Below are positions 13,697-15,756 of a stretch of 15,756 bases of DNA, one piece after another. How positions within the stretch are numbered: the first letter of the stretch is position 1; every line of letters starts with the position of its first letter. The stretch is from CAZJJK01 sp964546285 (GTDB taxonomy: Bacteria > Spirochaetota > Spirochaetia > Treponematales > Breznakiellaceae): positions 1 through 15,756 of the forward strand of contig CAZJJK010000076.1 in assembly GCA_964546285.1 (NCBI GenBank), in the 5' to 3' direction. The notes under the pieces are model-generated. The model saw only the letters and a list, made by a program, of their open reading frames with translations. It had not been told where the DNA came from and ran no database searches. The position numbers and the translations under genes were made by a program.

Positions 13697-15756
13697 CCGA
13701 GTATCGCCTCAATTTCGTTATCATCCTCAAGCGAGCTGATTGGAATTAGGCTGCCCTTTATTAATTGGCCGTTAAGCTTAAGCTCAGTAACGCCCGCGCA
13801 GACATGCTTAGGGTTCTTAACCGAGATGCGTAACGTTTTCCCCCTAAAACAGCGAATAGCGGAGTAGCCATCCCACGCGCTTGGTATGCAGGGTTGTACG
13901 CGGAACCCATCCGCTTCGGGACGGAGTCCAAGCACATAATAAACGCTTGCGTGGTAGAACCAAGCCGCCGCCCCCGTAAGCCAAGAAGTGCGGGTATTGC
14001 CCGCACGGGGAGAAAACACGGAATAGGTAGTTTGGCCTTGTACATACGGTTCCATCTGTCGGAGCTCAGCCCTTTCATTGTAAGCCGCCGGCATAGCGGC
14101 GCGGAGATATTCGTAGGCTTGATCCCCATTACCCATAACGCATTCAGCCATGATGCCCCAGCCTTGGGTGTGGTTGAAGATACCGGCGTTTTCTTTGATG
14201 CCGGAATTGAAGACTACCGCGCGCATAACTTCTATCGATGTTCGTTTGAACGGCGGCGCTGACAACATAAGACCATATGGCGTAGCCAGGCGATCTTTCA
14301 CTGTTTTCATGCAACTCTTGGCTTGATCAGGGCTGGCGGCTCCGCTTAGAACCGCCCATAGCTGAGTGTTAAGATACACTTGGCCTTCGTCGTAGTCTTT
14401 AGTGCCGTATACCGTCCCGTCGGCGGTGATAGCCCAGATAAACCAAGCGCCGTCCCAGGCTGATTCTTTAATGGCGGCGTCTATTTCTTTTCGCTTATCT
14501 AAAGCCCAAGCTGCTTCGTCGATAAAGCCTAAGTCAGTCGCGATATCGGAATATACGCTTAAGCCTAACCTAAGCTGGAAAGCGACGAAGAGGCTTTCGC
14601 CATAGTAGCCGAGCCTTAGGCAATCGTTCCAATCCGCCGATAAGCCGCAGGGTAAGCCATGTTTCCCCCGTCGCTCCAGGTTGAATTCCAAGGCGCGGCG
14701 TAAATGGCCTAAGACTGTAGCCTCACCCCGGTCGGCATAGGGGAGGACTTTATTATAGAAGGCCTTATCGCCTGTTTCCCCCACATATACTGGTATGGCG
14801 TTGAAAAACCATAGGCAGTCATCCGAACGATACTCTTCATCTGGCGGCGCTTTTTCCAGGCCTGGCTTATGTTGGAAGGGCTTAATAACAGGGATAGCGC
14901 CCCCGTTGGATAACTGGCCTGTTAACAGCAATTCCATCCGCTCGCGAGCTTCCTCTGGAATGGCCGCGGTTACCCCAAGTATATCTTGCACGGAATCTCG
15001 AAAGCCTAAGCCATCGCGTTCGCCGTTGTAGACAAGACTCGCGGCTCGCGACCAAGCAAAGGTGATGAGACAATTATAAAGGCCCCACATATTGATCGTG
15101 TGGTTTAGGTCGGCATCGGGAGTCTTTACGCTTAAGCTCCCTAGTTTTTCATGCCACCAGGTTTTTAGTTTCGCTAATTCCTTATCCGCCGCGGCTACGG
15201 AGCCATAGCGTTCCACGGTGGCTAAACCGGTCGTTTTCGCGTCACCGATTCCAAGCATGACCACGATTTCTTTAGACTCGCCCGGCGCTAATTCTATTTC
15301 CGTCTGTAAGACGCCGCAGGCGTTATCGCCATAAGCGTCGCTGTTTGAACATGCGCCACGCTCTACCGCTATAGGATTATGATACGCGCGATAAGTACCG
15401 AGAAAATCCGAGCGGCTGGTGTCATAAGCGGTCAATGGAGCGCCGCTTAAGGCCATCCAACAGCGTCCGGCGGCGTCACCGGAGGAAGGTTCTTCAGACT
15501 GGATATTATCGTGAATGGAGAGACGCAGCAGGTCGCCAACTCGCTCTCCCCGCACGATAAAAAGCGAGTACTGAAGATTTACCTGATCTTGGTAGGTATC
15601 CCATTGATTGGTAAATTCACAGTAGGTGAAAAGCGACAGCTTCCGCCGTTTTTCGCTGGAATTGCTAACGCGCAATTTCCAGTACTCAAAAGTTTGATCA
15701 AGAGGAACGAAATAAGTGCTTTCGCTTTTTATACCGGAGTATTCAGTTTCAAAAAT
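13693..15756 (-). CDS. Partial GH94 cellobiose phosphorylase-like enzyme
   Basis: The frame is open to the right edge, so the N-terminus is missing; 687 residues are visible of the roughly 800 usual. A TTG at 15675 is internal, not a start: the 27 codons before it continue the family N-terminal domain (STYFVPLDQTFEYWKLRVSN). Visible GH94 features are the beta-sandwich part, the YNGERDGLGFRDSVQDILGV segment, and the D-W-N-D segment at 14623-14634 expected to carry the general acid. Also present are GIKENAGIFNHTQGWGIMAE and the C-terminal GLRPEADGFRVQPCIPSAWDGY. The closest recognised activity is phosphorolysis of cellobiose to glucose-1-phosphate and glucose. Laminaribiose or another beta-glucosyl disaccharide remains possible. 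It has no signal peptide in the visible part and is expected in the cytoplasm. It is upstream of GH26 in one operon, whose promoter is outside the window. Confidence 0.9.
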   Translation of the reverse strand: MFETEYSGIKSESTYFVPLDQTFEYWKLRVSNSSEKRRKLSLFTYCEFTNQWDTYQDQVNLQYSLFIVRGERVGDLLRLSIHDNIQSEEPSSGDAAGRCWMALSGAPLTAYDTSRSDFLGTYRAYHNPIAVERGACSNSDAYGDNACGVLQTEIELAPGESKEIVVMLGIGDAKTTGLATVERYGSVAAADKELAKLKTWWHEKLGSLSVKTPDADLNHTINMWGLYNCLITFAWSRAASLVYNGERDGLGFRDSVQDILGVTAAIPEEARERMELLLTGQLSNGGAIPVIKPFQHKPGLEKAPPDEEYRSDDCLWFFNAIPVYVGETGDKAFYNKVLPYADRGEATVLGHLRRALEFNLERRGKHGLPCGLSADWNDCLRLGYYGESLFVAFQLRLGLSVYSDIATDLGFIDEAAWALDKRKEIDAAIKESAWDGAWFIWAITADGTVYGTKDYDEGQVYLNTQLWAVLSGAASPDQAKSCMKTVKDRLATPYGLMLSAPPFKRTSIEVMRAVVFNSGIKENAGIFNHTQGWGIMAECVMGNGDQAYEYLRAAMPAAYNERAELRQMEPYVQGQTTYSVFSPRAGNTRTSWLTGAAAWFYHASVYYVLGLRPEADGFRVQPCIPSAWDGYSAIRCFRGKTLRISVKNPKHVCAGVTELKLNGQLIKGSLIPISSLEDDNEIEAILG

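Noticed and set aside
13476..15031. Several 60-120-aa frames on both strands within the GH26 and GH94 genes
   Set aside because: They are other-frame shadows of long, clearly recognised genes and have no recognisable domains.

Overview
The window looks like chromosomal DNA of a spirochaete, most likely a Treponema-like, polysaccharide-using, gut-type species. The main evidence is a core-only FlaB flagellin (periplasmic flagella), a short FlgM, a GHKL-HDOD fusion and a LonC-like protease. No rRNA, tRNA, insertion sequence, CRISPR array or phage gene was seen.

Layout. Positions 1-839 (minus) hold the start of a membrane protein cut by the left edge, divergent from a Lon-family protease (925-3324). 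A GHKL-ATPase/HDOD signalling protein follows (3501-5003). It converges on, and overlaps by 29 bp, a minus-strand pair: an iron-ADH-like protein that has lost its metal ligands (5815-6954) and a SpoU/TrmH RNA methyltransferase (4975-5811). Next is a minus-strand rsmI-flgM pair (7410-8102 and 7086-7370) closed by a strong intrinsic terminator. On the plus strand are a small membrane-anchored protein with four CxxC pairs (8338-8790) and flaB (9034-9894) with its own terminator.

Flagellar control. flgM and flaB each have a good sigma-28 promoter; the flgM one lies over the end of rsmI. The flaB promoter is about 180 nt upstream of the gene. The leader it makes carries a hairpin with an AAGGAU hexaloop, a near-ideal CsrA site, and a GGA in the Shine-Dalgarno sequence. 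The window thus shows two layers of late-flagellar control: sigma-28/FlgM on transcription and probably CsrA on translation.

Carbohydrate locus (10209 to right edge). A LacI-family repressor (minus) is divergent from a cytoplasmic GH5 glycosidase (plus). Between them lie a promoter and a perfect 16-bp palindrome with a central CG, the expected kind of LacI-family operator. Converging on GH5 is a minus-strand GH94 phosphorylase (cut by the right edge) whose stop overlaps the start of a GH26 lipoprotein (ATGA). The inferred job is surface cleavage of a beta-mannan, glucomannan or beta-glucan by GH26, then intracellular trimming by GH5 and phosphorolysis by GH94. No transporter is visible here.

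Several starts were moved from the longest reading frame to a better-supported codon: the ADH-like gene, flgM, rsmI and lacI.
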